A program made the translations under genes and the position numbers. DNA of 64,000 nucleotides from positions 1 through 64,000 of the forward strand of contig DATEBA010000046.1 in assembly GCA_035288045.1 (NCBI GenBank), in the 5' to 3' direction. Below, piece after piece: positions 40,684-49,863 of this stretch (positions are counted from its first letter, which is position 1; each line of letters opens with the position of its first letter). This DNA comes from DATEBA01 sp035288045. GTDB lineage: Bacteria; Actinomycetota; UBA4738; HRBIN12. Below the pieces are notes generated by a model. The model had not been told where the DNA came from. It was given only the letters and a program-made list of their open reading frames with translations, and made no database searches.

Positions 40684-40702
40684 GGGCTCCCTCAAGGAGC
40701 CC
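40684..40702 (-). terminator. Perfect hairpin at end of atp operon
   Basis: GGGCTCC-CTCAA-GGAGCCC, a perfect 7-bp stem whose 5-nt loop contains the atpC stop codon. It should end or attenuate the atp transcript before murA. The sequence is almost identical to the hairpin at 31193-31208. No T-run follows. Confidence 0.6.
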
Positions 40703-41090
40703 CTGCGAGGTGAGCGCGCGCGAGGGCCTTCGCGAGCTCGGCCTCGGCCTCGGCGTCTCTCTGCTCCTCGAGACGACGGCGGAGCTCCTCAACGCGGGCC
40801 TGGGCGGCACGAAGATCGATCTCCCCGGCCATCTCCGCGTGCGTCGCGAGAACGTCGATCCGCGTGCCGGCTCCGCCGCTCGTCACGTGCAGGAACCCTC
40901 CGTCCACGACCGCCGCCTCTGCTCTGCCCTCTCGGTGGATCCGAAGAGCGCCTATCGCAAGGCGGATCAGCATTGGCGCGTGACCTGCCAGGATGCCGAC
41001 CTCGCCCTCGGTCCCGCGAGCCACGACCATGTCGGCATCACCCGCCCAGACCTCCCGCTCGGGGGTCACGAGGTGGACGTCCACCTTCAC
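40692..41090 (-). CDS. atpC: F1 ATP synthase epsilon subunit
   Basis: Regulatory epsilon subunit on the central stalk, 132 residues. N-terminal beta-sandwich with VDVHLVTPEREVW and the conserved GEVGILAGHAPMLIRL, then a C-terminal helical hairpin (AQARVEELRRRLEEQRDAEAEAEL) that can brake ATP hydrolysis. GTG overlaps the atpD stop by one base (TAGTG). Its stop codon lies inside the terminator hairpin loop. Last gene of the operon. Confidence 0.93.
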   Translation of the reverse strand: MKVDVHLVTPEREVWAGDADMVVARGTEGEVGILAGHAPMLIRLAIGALRIHREGRAEAAVVDGGFLHVTSGGAGTRIDVLATHAEMAGEIDLRAAQARVEELRRRLEEQRDAEAEAELAKALARAHLAGAP

Positions 41091-42517
41091 TACGCCGCGG
41101 CCTCGATGCTCTTGGCCTGCTCGACGGCTTCCTCGATTCCCCCGACCAGGAAGAACGCCTGCTCGGGCAGGTGGTCATACTCGCCCTCGCAGAGGGCGCG
41201 GAACGACTCGATCGTCTCGTCGATCGGCACGTACTTGCCATGGATGCCCGTGAACTGTTCCGCCACGAAGAAAGGCTGGGACAGGAAGCGCTGAATCTTG
41301 CGAGCCCGCCCGACTATCACCTTGTCCTCCTCGGACAGCTCGTCGACGCCGAGGATCGCGATGATGTCCTGCAGGTCCTTGTAGCGCTGCAGGATGCGCT
41401 GGACCTCCCGCGCGACGCGGTAGTGCTCCTCGCCGACGTAGCGGGGGTCGAGGATCCGGGAGGTCGAGTCGAGCGGGTCGACGGCCGGATAGATCCCGAG
41501 CGCCGCGATGTCGCGGGAGAGGACCGTCGTGGCGTCGAGGTGCGCGAAGGCAGTGTGCGGAGCCGGGTCGGTGATGTCGTCGGCCGGAACGTAGATGGCC
41601 TGGAGCGACGTGATCGAGCGACCCTTCGTCGAGGTGATGCGTTCCTGGAGCTCGCCCATCTCGTCCGCGAGGGTGGGCTGGTAGCCGACCGCAGACGGCA
41701 TCCGACCGAGCAGCGTCGAGACCTCCGAGCCCGCCTGGGTGAACCGGAAGATGTTGTCGATGAAAAGGAGCACGTCCTTGCGCTCCACGTCGCGGAAGTA
41801 CTCCGCCATCGTGAGCGCCGAGAGGGCGACGCGCAGACGCACGCCCGGCGGCTCGTCCATCTGCCCGAACACCAGCGCCGTCTTCTCGATGACGCCGGAC
41901 TCGGTCATCTCGAGGAAGAGGTCGTTGCCCTCTCGGGTGCGCTCGCCGACGCCGGCGAACACCGAGACGCCGCCGTGCTGCTCGGCCTGGCGGCGGATCA
42001 TCTCCTGGATGATGACGGTCTTGCCGACCCCGGCGCCTCCGAACATCCCGATCTTGCCGCCCTGCACGTAGGGCTCGAGAAGGTCGATGACCTTGATCCC
42101 GGTCTCCAGCATCACCTGTTTCGGCTCCAGCTCCTCGAACGGAGGCGGCTCACGATGGATCGGCCACCGGTCGCTGGGGTGGACCTCGTCGGCCGTCGTG
42201 TCCAGAGGCTCGCCTATCACGTTGTAGACGTGGCCGAGCACCCCCTCGCCCACCGGAACCGTGATCGGTCCGCCGGTGTTCTCTACCGGGGCACCGCGCA
42301 CGAGGCCGTCGGTCGGCTTCAGCGCGATCGCCCGCACCGTAGCGTCCCCGATGTGCTGAGCCACCTCGCATGTGATCGTCGTGGTCCTGTCGTCGAGCGT
42401 CACGTGGACCCTGATCGCCGTGTGGATCTCCGGAAGCTCGGCCGGCGGGAACTCCACGTCCACAACCGGACCGATCACCCGGACCACTCGTCCCTTCACG
42501 CGTGCGTCCTCCGCCAT
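41090..42517 (-). CDS. atpD: F1 ATP synthase beta subunit
   Basis: Catalytic subunit of the F1 hexamer, 475 residues. Walker A GGAGVGKTV, catalytic-glutamate block GERTREGND, VLLFIDNIFRFTQAGSEVS (Walker B) and the DELSEEDK turn of the DELSEED region are all present. ATG 42517 is preferred over the GTG two codons upstream because GGGAGA then sits 6 nt away; the GTG version would overlap the atpG stop by 4 bases. Found in the usual place between gamma and epsilon. Confidence 0.96.
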   Translation of the reverse strand: MAEDARVKGRVVRVIGPVVDVEFPPAELPEIHTAIRVHVTLDDRTTTITCEVAQHIGDATVRAIALKPTDGLVRGAPVENTGGPITVPVGEGVLGHVYNVIGEPLDTTADEVHPSDRWPIHREPPPFEELEPKQVMLETGIKVIDLLEPYVQGGKIGMFGGAGVGKTVIIQEMIRRQAEQHGGVSVFAGVGERTREGNDLFLEMTESGVIEKTALVFGQMDEPPGVRLRVALSALTMAEYFRDVERKDVLLFIDNIFRFTQAGSEVSTLLGRMPSAVGYQPTLADEMGELQERITSTKGRSITSLQAIYVPADDITDPAPHTAFAHLDATTVLSRDIAALGIYPAVDPLDSTSRILDPRYVGEEHYRVAREVQRILQRYKDLQDIIAILGVDELSEEDKVIVGRARKIQRFLSQPFFVAEQFTGIHGKYVPIDETIESFRALCEGEYDHLPEQAFFLVGGIEEAVEQAKSIEAAA

Positions 42518-42519
42518 CC

Positions 42520-43412
42520 TCACTCTCCCGATGCCTTCGCCAGAGCCTCGGCCCCGCCGACGATCTCCATGATCTCGGTCGTGATCTCGTCCTGCCGCGC
42601 GCGGTTCATCTGCCGCGTGAGGACCTTGATGAGCGCCTCCGCGTTGTCGGTCGCCGCCTTCATCGCCCGCTGACGCGCCGCGTTCTCGGAGGCGGCCGAC
42701 TCCAGAAGCGCGAAGTACACCTTCGTCACGACGTATGCCGGTAGCAGCTCATCGAGGATCGCCGCCGGCGCCGGCTCGAAGATGTACTCAGGCTGCGGAC
42801 GGCCCGGCTCACGCGCAACGACCTCTTCGGGCGCGATCGGCACGAAGCGCTTGTCGGCCGCGCGGAACGTGAAGGCCGAACGGAAGTCCGTGTACGCGCA
42901 ATGCACCTCGTCGATCACCCGCGCGGCGAAGTCGGCGATCAGCCGGCGGCCGACCTCCTCGGCGGCTGGGTACGGAGGCACCTCGCTGAAGCCCTGCCAC
43001 GACGCCTGGACGGGCACGCCGCGGAAGCGGAAGTAGGAGACGCCCTTCTTCCCCGCCACATAGAGCACCGGCTCCAGGCCGCGCTCTTCCAGACGCCGCC
43101 GGAGCTCCTCGGCGCGCTTCAGCACGTTCGCGTTGTAGGAGCCCGCGAGCCCGCGGTCCGACGTGACCACCAGCACGCCGGCTCGGCCGGGTTGCTCTCG
43201 CTCCTCAAGTAGCGGGTGCGCGAGCGAGCCGGTCTGCCGGGCGACGTCCTCCATCGCCGCGGTCAGCAGCTCGGCGTAAGGGCGGGCCGATTGGACGCGT
43301 TGCTGGGCCTTCACGATGCGAGACGCGGCGATCAGCTCCATCGCCCGGGTTATCTTCATCGTCGACTGGACCGAGCGGATCCGACGACGGACGACGCGGA
43401 GCTTGGCGCCCA

Positions 43413-43413
<1 letters not shown>
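42520..43413 (-). CDS. atpG: F1 ATP synthase gamma subunit
   Basis: Central rotary shaft, 297 residues. The N-terminal coiled-coil helix begins RRRIRSVQSTMKITRAMELIAAS, and the matching C-terminal helix ends ARQDEITTEIMEIVGGAEAL, both hallmark sequences; VVTSDRGLAGSYNANV marks the start of the globular domain. GTG 43413 overlaps the atpA stop by one base. Upstream in-frame residues lie within the atpA 3' end and are not conserved. Confidence 0.94.
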
Positions 43414-45071
<1,658 letters not shown>

Positions 45072-45072
45072 C

Positions 45073-45612
45073 TCATACGCTCCCAAGTTGCCCTTTGACG
45101 GCCTGCAGGCGGCTAGCCACCGAGCCGTCGATGACCTCGTCCCCGATGCGGGCGACGACTCCGCCGACGACCGACGGGTCCACGACGACCTTCACCTCGA
45201 TCGGCCGTCCGATCGCCTTGCCCAGCGCATCGGCGACCCTCCTGCGTTGAGCATCGGAGAGAGGAACGGCCGTGCGGACCTCGGCGAACTGGCTCTGCCG
45301 GCGCTCCGCCGCCACGGCCGCGAGCCGCTCGGCGATCCTGCCAATCTCCTTCGCGCGTCCGGCCTCGACCACTAGGGCGACGAGCCGCCGAGTCACCGGG
45401 TGCGTGCGCTCGCCGAGGATGTCGTGGACCACGGCCTGCTTTCGATCCGACGGGAGCGCCGGGTCGGTCAGCGCCTCGCGGAGTTTGGAGTGGCGCTCGA
45501 TCGCCTTGGCGAAGGCGAAGAGCTCGTCCTCCACGTCGCGGATCGCCCCCTCGGCCTCAGCGACCGCGTAGAGCGCCTCGGCGTAGCCCCGGACGAGCGA
45601 GTCCTTGCTCAC
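45073..45612 (-). CDS. atpH: F1 ATP synthase delta subunit
   Basis: Peripheral-stalk subunit linking F1 alpha to subunit b, 179 residues. Helical N-terminal domain (GYAEALYAVAEAEG, SKLREALTDPALP) and the conserved C-terminal IRIGDEVIDGSV-type segment (VARIGDEVIDGSVASRLQAVK) are visible. GTG 45612 overlaps the atpF stop in GTGA. Standard length; this is not the b-delta fusion found in mycobacteria, which argues against a Mycobacteriales origin. Confidence 0.93.
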   Translation of the reverse strand: MSKDSLVRGYAEALYAVAEAEGAIRDVEDELFAFAKAIERHSKLREALTDPALPSDRKQAVVHDILGERTHPVTRRLVALVVEAGRAKEIGRIAERLAAVAAERRQSQFAEVRTAVPLSDAQRRRVADALGKAIGRPIEVKVVVDPSVVGGVVARIGDEVIDGSVASRLQAVKGQLGSV

Positions 45613-46163
45613 TCGGTCTTCCCATTCCCGCCCACCCGAGCGATGTAGTCGTCGATCAGCCTCCTGTGGGTCTTCTCGTCGAGGCTCTGCCCGACGACCC
45701 GGCCGGCCAGGTCTACGGCTATGTCTGCGACCTGGGCCTTCAGCTCCTGGAACACGCGGTCGCGCTCGGAGCGGATCTCCTCCTGCGCGCGGGCGACCGT
45801 TGCCTGCGACTCCTGCTCGGCCTTGGCCTGGAGGTCCCTGCGCAGCTGGTCGGCGGTCCTACGGGCCTCCTCGATGATGCGGTTGGCCTCGTCGCGGGCG
45901 CCGGCGAGCTGCTCGCGGTAGCGCTCGAGCTCCTCCTCGGCGGCGCGGCGGGCCTCCTCGGCCTTCTCCAGATCGCCCTGGATCTTCTGGGTCCGCGCGG
46001 CGAGCATCTTCGAAAGAGGCGGAAACGCGAGCTTCCAGAGGACCACGAACACGACCAGGAACGCGATTCCCCCGACCAAGAGCTCCACTGTTTCCGGCAG
46101 GATCGGATTGGGTGCTTCTTCCGCGGTTTCCGCGGCTTGCTGGGCCAGGATCGCCAGCAGCAT
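45609..46163 (-). CDS. atpF: Fo ATP synthase b subunit
   Basis: Peripheral stalk subunit, 184 residues: a single N-terminal membrane helix (LLVGGIAFLVVFVVLWKLAF) followed by a long charged coiled coil (EEARRAAEEELERYREQLAGA and on), ending in a short dimer-binding tail. ATG 46163 has AAGGAGG 5 nt upstream. Hydrophilic residues before the helix (AAETAEEAPNPILP) are typical of actinobacterial b subunits. Confidence 0.93.
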   Translation of the reverse strand: MLLAILAQQAAETAEEAPNPILPETVELLVGGIAFLVVFVVLWKLAFPPLSKMLAARTQKIQGDLEKAEEARRAAEEELERYREQLAGARDEANRIIEEARRTADQLRRDLQAKAEQESQATVARAQEEIRSERDRVFQELKAQVADIAVDLAGRVVGQSLDEKTHRRLIDDYIARVGGNGKTE

Positions 46164-46172
46164 CGAGCCTCC

Positions 46173-46421
46173 TTAGCTGATGATGAACGACAACACGAAG
46201 CCGAATAGCGCGAGCGCTTCCACGAACGCGATGCCGAGGAACATCGTGGTCCGGACCATGCCGGCGGCCTCCGGCTGCCTCGCCATCGCCTCGACCGACT
46301 TGCCGACGAGGAAGCCGATGCCGATGCCGGGGCCGATCGCTCCCAAACCATAGACGAGCCCCTTGCCGATCGCCGAGACGCTGCCCTCGACCTCGGCGAG
46401 GATACCGACCAATTGCTCCAT
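46173..46421 (-). CDS. atpE: Fo ATP synthase c subunit
   Basis: Two-helix proteolipid forming the rotor ring, 82 residues. Helix 1 is glycine-rich (GLGAIGPGIGIGFLVG), the polar loop is ARQP at 47-50, and helix 2 has the ion-binding carboxylate Glu68 in FVEALALF. No Na+-specific ligand set is evident, so proton coupling is the default assumption. AGGAGAGGG precedes the ATG. An ~20-residue non-conserved N-terminal segment (MEQLVGILAEVEGSVSAIGK) precedes helix 1. Confidence 0.95.
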   Translation of the reverse strand: MEQLVGILAEVEGSVSAIGKGLVYGLGAIGPGIGIGFLVGKSVEAMARQPEAAGMVRTTMFLGIAFVEALALFGFVLSFIIS

Positions 46422-46432
46422 CCCTCTCCTCC

Positions 46433-47251
46433 TTAGTGTTCGGGGTGAATCGCTCCGCCTACGTACACGGCGGTGAGGATCGTGAAGATGTACGCCTGCA
46501 GAACGGCGACCAAGATCTCGAAGCCGGTCAGGAAGACGAGAAGCGCGAACGCGGGCAAAGAGAACACGCCGACGAGCTTTGTCAGGAGCCCCACCTGCGC
46601 GACGTGTTGCCCCAGGTACAGCGTGCCGAGGGCAAAGATCGTCAGGATCAGGTGCCCCGCGAACATGTTGCCCAGGAGTCGGACGGAGAGCGAGAAGGGC
46701 CGAACCAGGAAGGTCGACACGAACTCTATTGGCGTTACGAGGAAATAGAGGGGCCACGGGACGCTCGGGGGGAACAGCGCGTTCTTGAAGTAGCGGAGTC
46801 CCTGCGCTCGGATACCGGCGATGTTGAAGATGAACCACACGAGGACCGCCAGGAAGAGAGGTATCGCCATCCGCGACGTCGCCGGGAAGTTCACGAACGG
46901 GAGGATGCCGAAGACGTTGGACACGAAGATGAAAACGAACATCGCCGTAAGGAACGGCAGATACGCGAGTCCCTCGCGGCCGATCACCTCGAGCACGATC
47001 CCGTTCCGGATGAACTCCACGATGGACTCCATCAGGTTCTGGAGGCCCCTGGGCACTAGCTTGGGTCGGCGGAACGCCACGATGAACAGTACGATCGTGA
47101 CGAGCGCCGCCAGGACCATCAACAGCGAGGCGCGGTTGAAGCAGCCATCCCCCGAACCAAACACGCACGGGGTCTGGAAGATCTCTGGACCGATCTCGTT
47201 CTCCCCGAAGGGCTTCGGAGGCCCGACGAACGCGAGCACGGCGGCGAGCAT
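46433..47251 (-). CDS. atpB: Fo ATP synthase a subunit
   Basis: Stator subunit forming the proton half-channels, 272 residues with about six helices. The essential arginine is in the RPFSLSVRLLGNMFAGH block and the conserved C-terminal GFEILVAVLQAYIFTILTAVYV helix is complete. The ATG directly follows the atpI stop (TAGATG). The N-terminal periplasmic-side loop contains two cysteines (CVFGSGDGCF), unusual and possibly disulfide-bonded. Confidence 0.95.
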   Translation of the reverse strand: MLAAVLAFVGPPKPFGENEIGPEIFQTPCVFGSGDGCFNRASLLMVLAALVTIVLFIVAFRRPKLVPRGLQNLMESIVEFIRNGIVLEVIGREGLAYLPFLTAMFVFIFVSNVFGILPFVNFPATSRMAIPLFLAVLVWFIFNIAGIRAQGLRYFKNALFPPSVPWPLYFLVTPIEFVSTFLVRPFSLSVRLLGNMFAGHLILTIFALGTLYLGQHVAQVGLLTKLVGVFSLPAFALLVFLTGFEILVAVLQAYIFTILTAVYVGGAIHPEH

Positions 47252-47704
47252 CTAGCGGAGCCCCCGGGAGCGCTGCTCCGCGAAGCCTGCCACGACAGGA
47301 TCGGCTGGCACCTCCAGTCGCGTCCCGACCCCTCCGAGGGCAAGCTTCGCCTCGTAGGCAAGCAGCAACATCGTTCCGGGAATGACCGTGAGCGCGAACG
47401 CGGTGGGCGAGAACCACGACAGCCGATCGAGCGCGAACAGCAGCCCGACGACCGCGCCGAGCCGCACCACCACCCCCGCGAGCGCGACGGCGTGCACGGC
47501 GGGGATCGAGATGCCGGCGGCCCATGAGAGAGAGAGGCCGTGCGCAACGAAGTTCGCGACCACTATCGCGACGCCGATCGCGGCCGACGCACCCGAGCCG
47601 GCATCCTCGAGCGCGAACCCCGCCGCGAAGGCGACCGGAACGGCGAGTGCCCCGGGCACAAGGGCCCGGCGAACCATCACGCGCTCAGGTCGAGTCTCTG
47701 CCAT
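47252..47704 (-). CDS. atpI: AtpI-like Fo assembly membrane protein
   Basis: Four-helix membrane protein of 150 residues at the place normally held by atpI, whose products help c-ring assembly or Mg2+ supply. Hydrophobic segments: VPGALAVPVAFAAGFAL, AAIGVAIVVANFVAHGLSLS, AVALAGVVVRLGAVVGLLFAL and FALTVIPGTMLLLAYEAKLAL; the last two match the AtpI pattern VRLxxxxxxL and YExKLAL. ATG 47704 lies within the last 20 bases of the preceding small gene, so they are coupled. Confidence 0.75.
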   Translation of the reverse strand: MAETRPERVMVRRALVPGALAVPVAFAAGFALEDAGSGASAAIGVAIVVANFVAHGLSLSWAAGISIPAVHAVALAGVVVRLGAVVGLLFALDRLSWFSPTAFALTVIPGTMLLLAYEAKLALGGVGTRLEVPADPVVAGFAEQRSRGLR

Positions 47705-47909
47705 ACCGCACGTACACCACGTAGATCGCGACGCCGATCCCAACGAGCATCCCGATCGGCAGGAAGACCCACCGGTCGAACCCCAGGAGGCGGTCGACCA
47801 AGAGACCGACACCGCCCCAGACGAGGATGCCCGCGAGAAGCGTCCCGAGTATCGTCCAGGCCTGACCGGCACCCTCCCAGGGGCTGCCTCGTGGGGTCGG
47901 CGCGGCCAT
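47685..47909 (-). CDS. AtpZ/AtpI-family small membrane protein
   Basis: Seventy-four residues with two hydrophobic helices (ILGTLLAGILVWGGVGLLVD and FLPIGMLVGIGVAIYVVYVR) joined by a short polar turn, the AtpZ (DUF-type Fo-associated Ca2+/Mg2+ transporter) layout; GWGLG-like glycines and the loop Arg-Trp are preserved. It is the first gene of the atp operon, as AtpZ often is. ATG 47909 follows a TATACT box by 10 nt, so the leader is very short. Its end overlaps atpI by 20 bp. Confidence 0.75.
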   Translation of the reverse strand: MAAPTPRGSPWEGAGQAWTILGTLLAGILVWGGVGLLVDRLLGFDRWVFLPIGMLVGIGVAIYVVYVRYGRDST

Positions 47910-47919
47910 GGACGCCCAA

Positions 47920-47949
47920 AGTATAGGCGGGCGCCTCATCGCGCGTCAA
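47920..47949 (-). promoter_or_regulatory. Sigma-70-type promoter of the ATP synthase operon
   Basis: On the minus strand TTGACG (47949-47944), 18-bp spacer, TATACT (47925-47920): the best-matching promoter in the window. The start point would be about 4 nt before the first ATG (47909), so the mRNA is almost leaderless. Confidence 0.7.
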
Positions 47950-48001
47950 AGCGCATTTCCGCAGGTAGATGCCCATATCTAGCCCAGTCGGAGCCTTGCT
48001 T

Positions 48002-48015
48002 GTGAAACGGTTCAC
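48002..48015. promoter_or_regulatory. LacI-type palindrome upstream of atp promoter
   Basis: GTGAAACGGTTCAC pairs 12 of 14 positions about a central CG, the layout of LacI/GalR-family operators. It lies about 50 bp upstream of the atp -35 and downstream of potC. Confidence 0.35.
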
Positions 48016-48032
48016 GAGCGGTTCCGCCGGTT

Positions 48033-48052
48033 GCTCCGCGGAGTGACGGAGC
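48033..48052 (-). terminator. Hairpin after potC
   Basis: GCTCCG and CGGAGC arms enclose an 8-nt loop 5 bp after the potC stop; a plausible end of the pot transcript. No T-run. Confidence 0.4.
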
Positions 48053-48057
48053 CGAGG

Positions 48058-48924
48058 TCAGACGCGTCGGCGCTGCAGGAGCGCCGTGACCACCGCCAAG
48101 ATCACGCCGGTCAGGAACAGATAAGTTCCGATCACGTTCACCGTCGGCGGCAGCCCGATCTTCGTAGCCCCGTAGACCCAGAGCGGGAAGGTAATGTCTC
48201 TTCCGACGACGAAGTTCGAGATGACGAAATCATCGAGCGAGAGCACGAACGCCAGCAACGCGCCGGCGAGGATGCCGGGAAGGATGAGCGGCAACGTCAC
48301 CTTGAAGAACGTGACGACCGGAGTAGCGAACAGGTCCTGGCCCGCCTCCTCGAGCGAGCGATCCATGCCGGCGACGCGCGCGCGAACCGTTACAGCGACG
48401 AACGGGATGCTGAAGGACACGTGGGATAGAAGTAGCGTCCGCCAACCGAGCGGCGGCGCCGTAGCCGAGAGCTGCGGCGACTGAGACCACTCGATGAAGA
48501 GGGTGAGGAGCGAGGAGCCCAGCACGATCTCCGGCACCGCGATCGCGAGGAAGATCACGAAGTTGAGAGAGGCCCGGACGCGGAACCAGTAGCGCCCGAG
48601 CGCCAGGCCGAGCAGGGCCCCGATCGGCGTGGCGAGCAGCACGTTCCCCCCAGCGATCCTGATGGAGCGCCAGAAGGCCTCCGTCAGCTGGGGGTCCTGG
48701 AACGGGTTCAGGTACCAGTGGAGAGTGAACCCCCAGAAATGGGTCGTCTGCCTCTCCGCGTTGCCGGGCAGATCGTTGAAGCCGTAGAGGATCATCAGGA
48801 ACACGGGGATGGTCAGGTAGAAGATCATCAGGATCGAGTAGACCGGGAGCACCCACCCGCTCTTGAGGCGCTCCCTCCGGCGAGGGGGAGACACGGTCGT
48901 CGGGGCCTGCGTAGCGACCGCCAT
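48058..48924 (-). CDS. potC: Polyamine ABC transporter permease PotC
   Basis: Inner-membrane permease of a PotABCD spermidine/putrescine importer, 288 residues with six helices. The EAA loop that docks on the ATPase is recognisable as MDRSLEEAGQDLFATPVVTFFKVTLPLILPGIL. The end of the protein (ALLQRRRV) is basic. The ATG overlaps the potB stop by one base (TGATG). Last gene of the operon, followed by a hairpin. Confidence 0.92.
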   Translation of the reverse strand: MAVATQAPTTVSPPRRRERLKSGWVLPVYSILMIFYLTIPVFLMILYGFNDLPGNAERQTTHFWGFTLHWYLNPFQDPQLTEAFWRSIRIAGGNVLLATPIGALLGLALGRYWFRVRASLNFVIFLAIAVPEIVLGSSLLTLFIEWSQSPQLSATAPPLGWRTLLLSHVSFSIPFVAVTVRARVAGMDRSLEEAGQDLFATPVVTFFKVTLPLILPGILAGALLAFVLSLDDFVISNFVVGRDITFPLWVYGATKIGLPPTVNVIGTYLFLTGVILAVVTALLQRRRV

Positions 48925-49856
48925 CAGGTCCCCGCCGCGACGTCAGTGGCCCGCTCGGAGCCCAGGACGCGCGCGTAGATGCTGGCAAGGATAACCATCC
49001 CGATCATGAGGATGATCGAGAGAGCGGCCGCCGCCGGATAGTCGAGGTCGGTTAGGAACTTGGTCTGGATCCTCTGGCCGATCATGAACGTCTCGGCCGA
49101 CCCGAGGATGTCGGAGTTCACGTAGTCGCCGGTCGCCGGAACGAAGGTGAGCAGGAAAGCGGCGAACACTCCGGGCAGCGACAACGGGAAGACGACCTTG
49201 CGGAACGCCGCCCACTTGCTCGCGTACAGGTCCTTCGCCGCCTCGACGAGGCCCTTGTCGATCCGCTCGAGCGACACGTAGAGCGGCAGCGCCGTGAACG
49301 GCATGTAGTTGTACGTTATGCCGGCGATCACCCCCCAGGGCGTGGTGAGGATCTTGAAATCCTGAGGAAGCAGGCCCAAGTCCTTGAAGAAGCCGAAGAA
49401 GTAGGGGTTGTAGTCGCCGAGGATGAACTTCCACTGCACGGTGCGGATCACGAACGACACGAAGAACGGCAGGAGCATCAGCAGCAGCAGCGAGGACTTC
49501 CACCGACCTCCGTAGAAGGCGATCCAGTAGGCGAGCGGGTACATGAGGACGAGCCCGAGTATCGTTACAGCCGCCGAGTAGGAAAGGGAGCGCCGGAAGA
49601 ATGGAGCGTTGGTCGTGAGCGCGTCCCCGTAGTTGCTCCACTCCCAGGTGAACCGGAATCCCCCTCCGGAGAGCAGTCCGCCGCTCTTGAGCGACGTGCC
49701 GAGCATGAGCACGACCGGCAGGATGAAGAACACGAACAGCCAGAGCCCTCCCGGAGCGAGGAGGGCGTAGGGCACCAGCTTCTTTCGCCTGCTGGGAGCC
49801 CGGCGCTCCCGGATGGGAGCGCCGGGCTCGACAACCCTCTCCGGGACCGAAGCCAC
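48924..49856 (-). CDS. potB: Polyamine ABC transporter permease PotB
   Basis: Partner permease to PotC, 310 residues. A basic cytoplasmic N-terminus (APIRERRAPSRRKKLVPYALL) leads to six helices; the EAA loop reads DKGLVEAAKDLYASKWAAFRKVVFPLSLPG. The PFFVSFVIRTVQWKFILGDYN segment is characteristic of PotB. GTG 49856 lies 7 bp after the potD stop, and no good Shine-Dalgarno is seen, so reinitiation is likely. Confidence 0.92.
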   Translation of the reverse strand: MASVPERVVEPGAPIRERRAPSRRKKLVPYALLAPGGLWLFVFFILPVVLMLGTSLKSGGLLSGGGFRFTWEWSNYGDALTTNAPFFRRSLSYSAAVTILGLVLMYPLAYWIAFYGGRWKSSLLLLMLLPFFVSFVIRTVQWKFILGDYNPYFFGFFKDLGLLPQDFKILTTPWGVIAGITYNYMPFTALPLYVSLERIDKGLVEAAKDLYASKWAAFRKVVFPLSLPGVFAAFLLTFVPATGDYVNSDILGSAETFMIGQRIQTKFLTDLDYPAAAALSIILMIGMVILASIYARVLGSERATDVAAGT

Positions 49857-49863
49857 GCTGGGG

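Noticed and set aside
40654..40695. murA start at TTG 40695
   Set aside because: That codon lies in the loop of the atp hairpin and adds 14 unconserved residues; GTG 40653 begins the conserved sequence and follows a TACAAT box.
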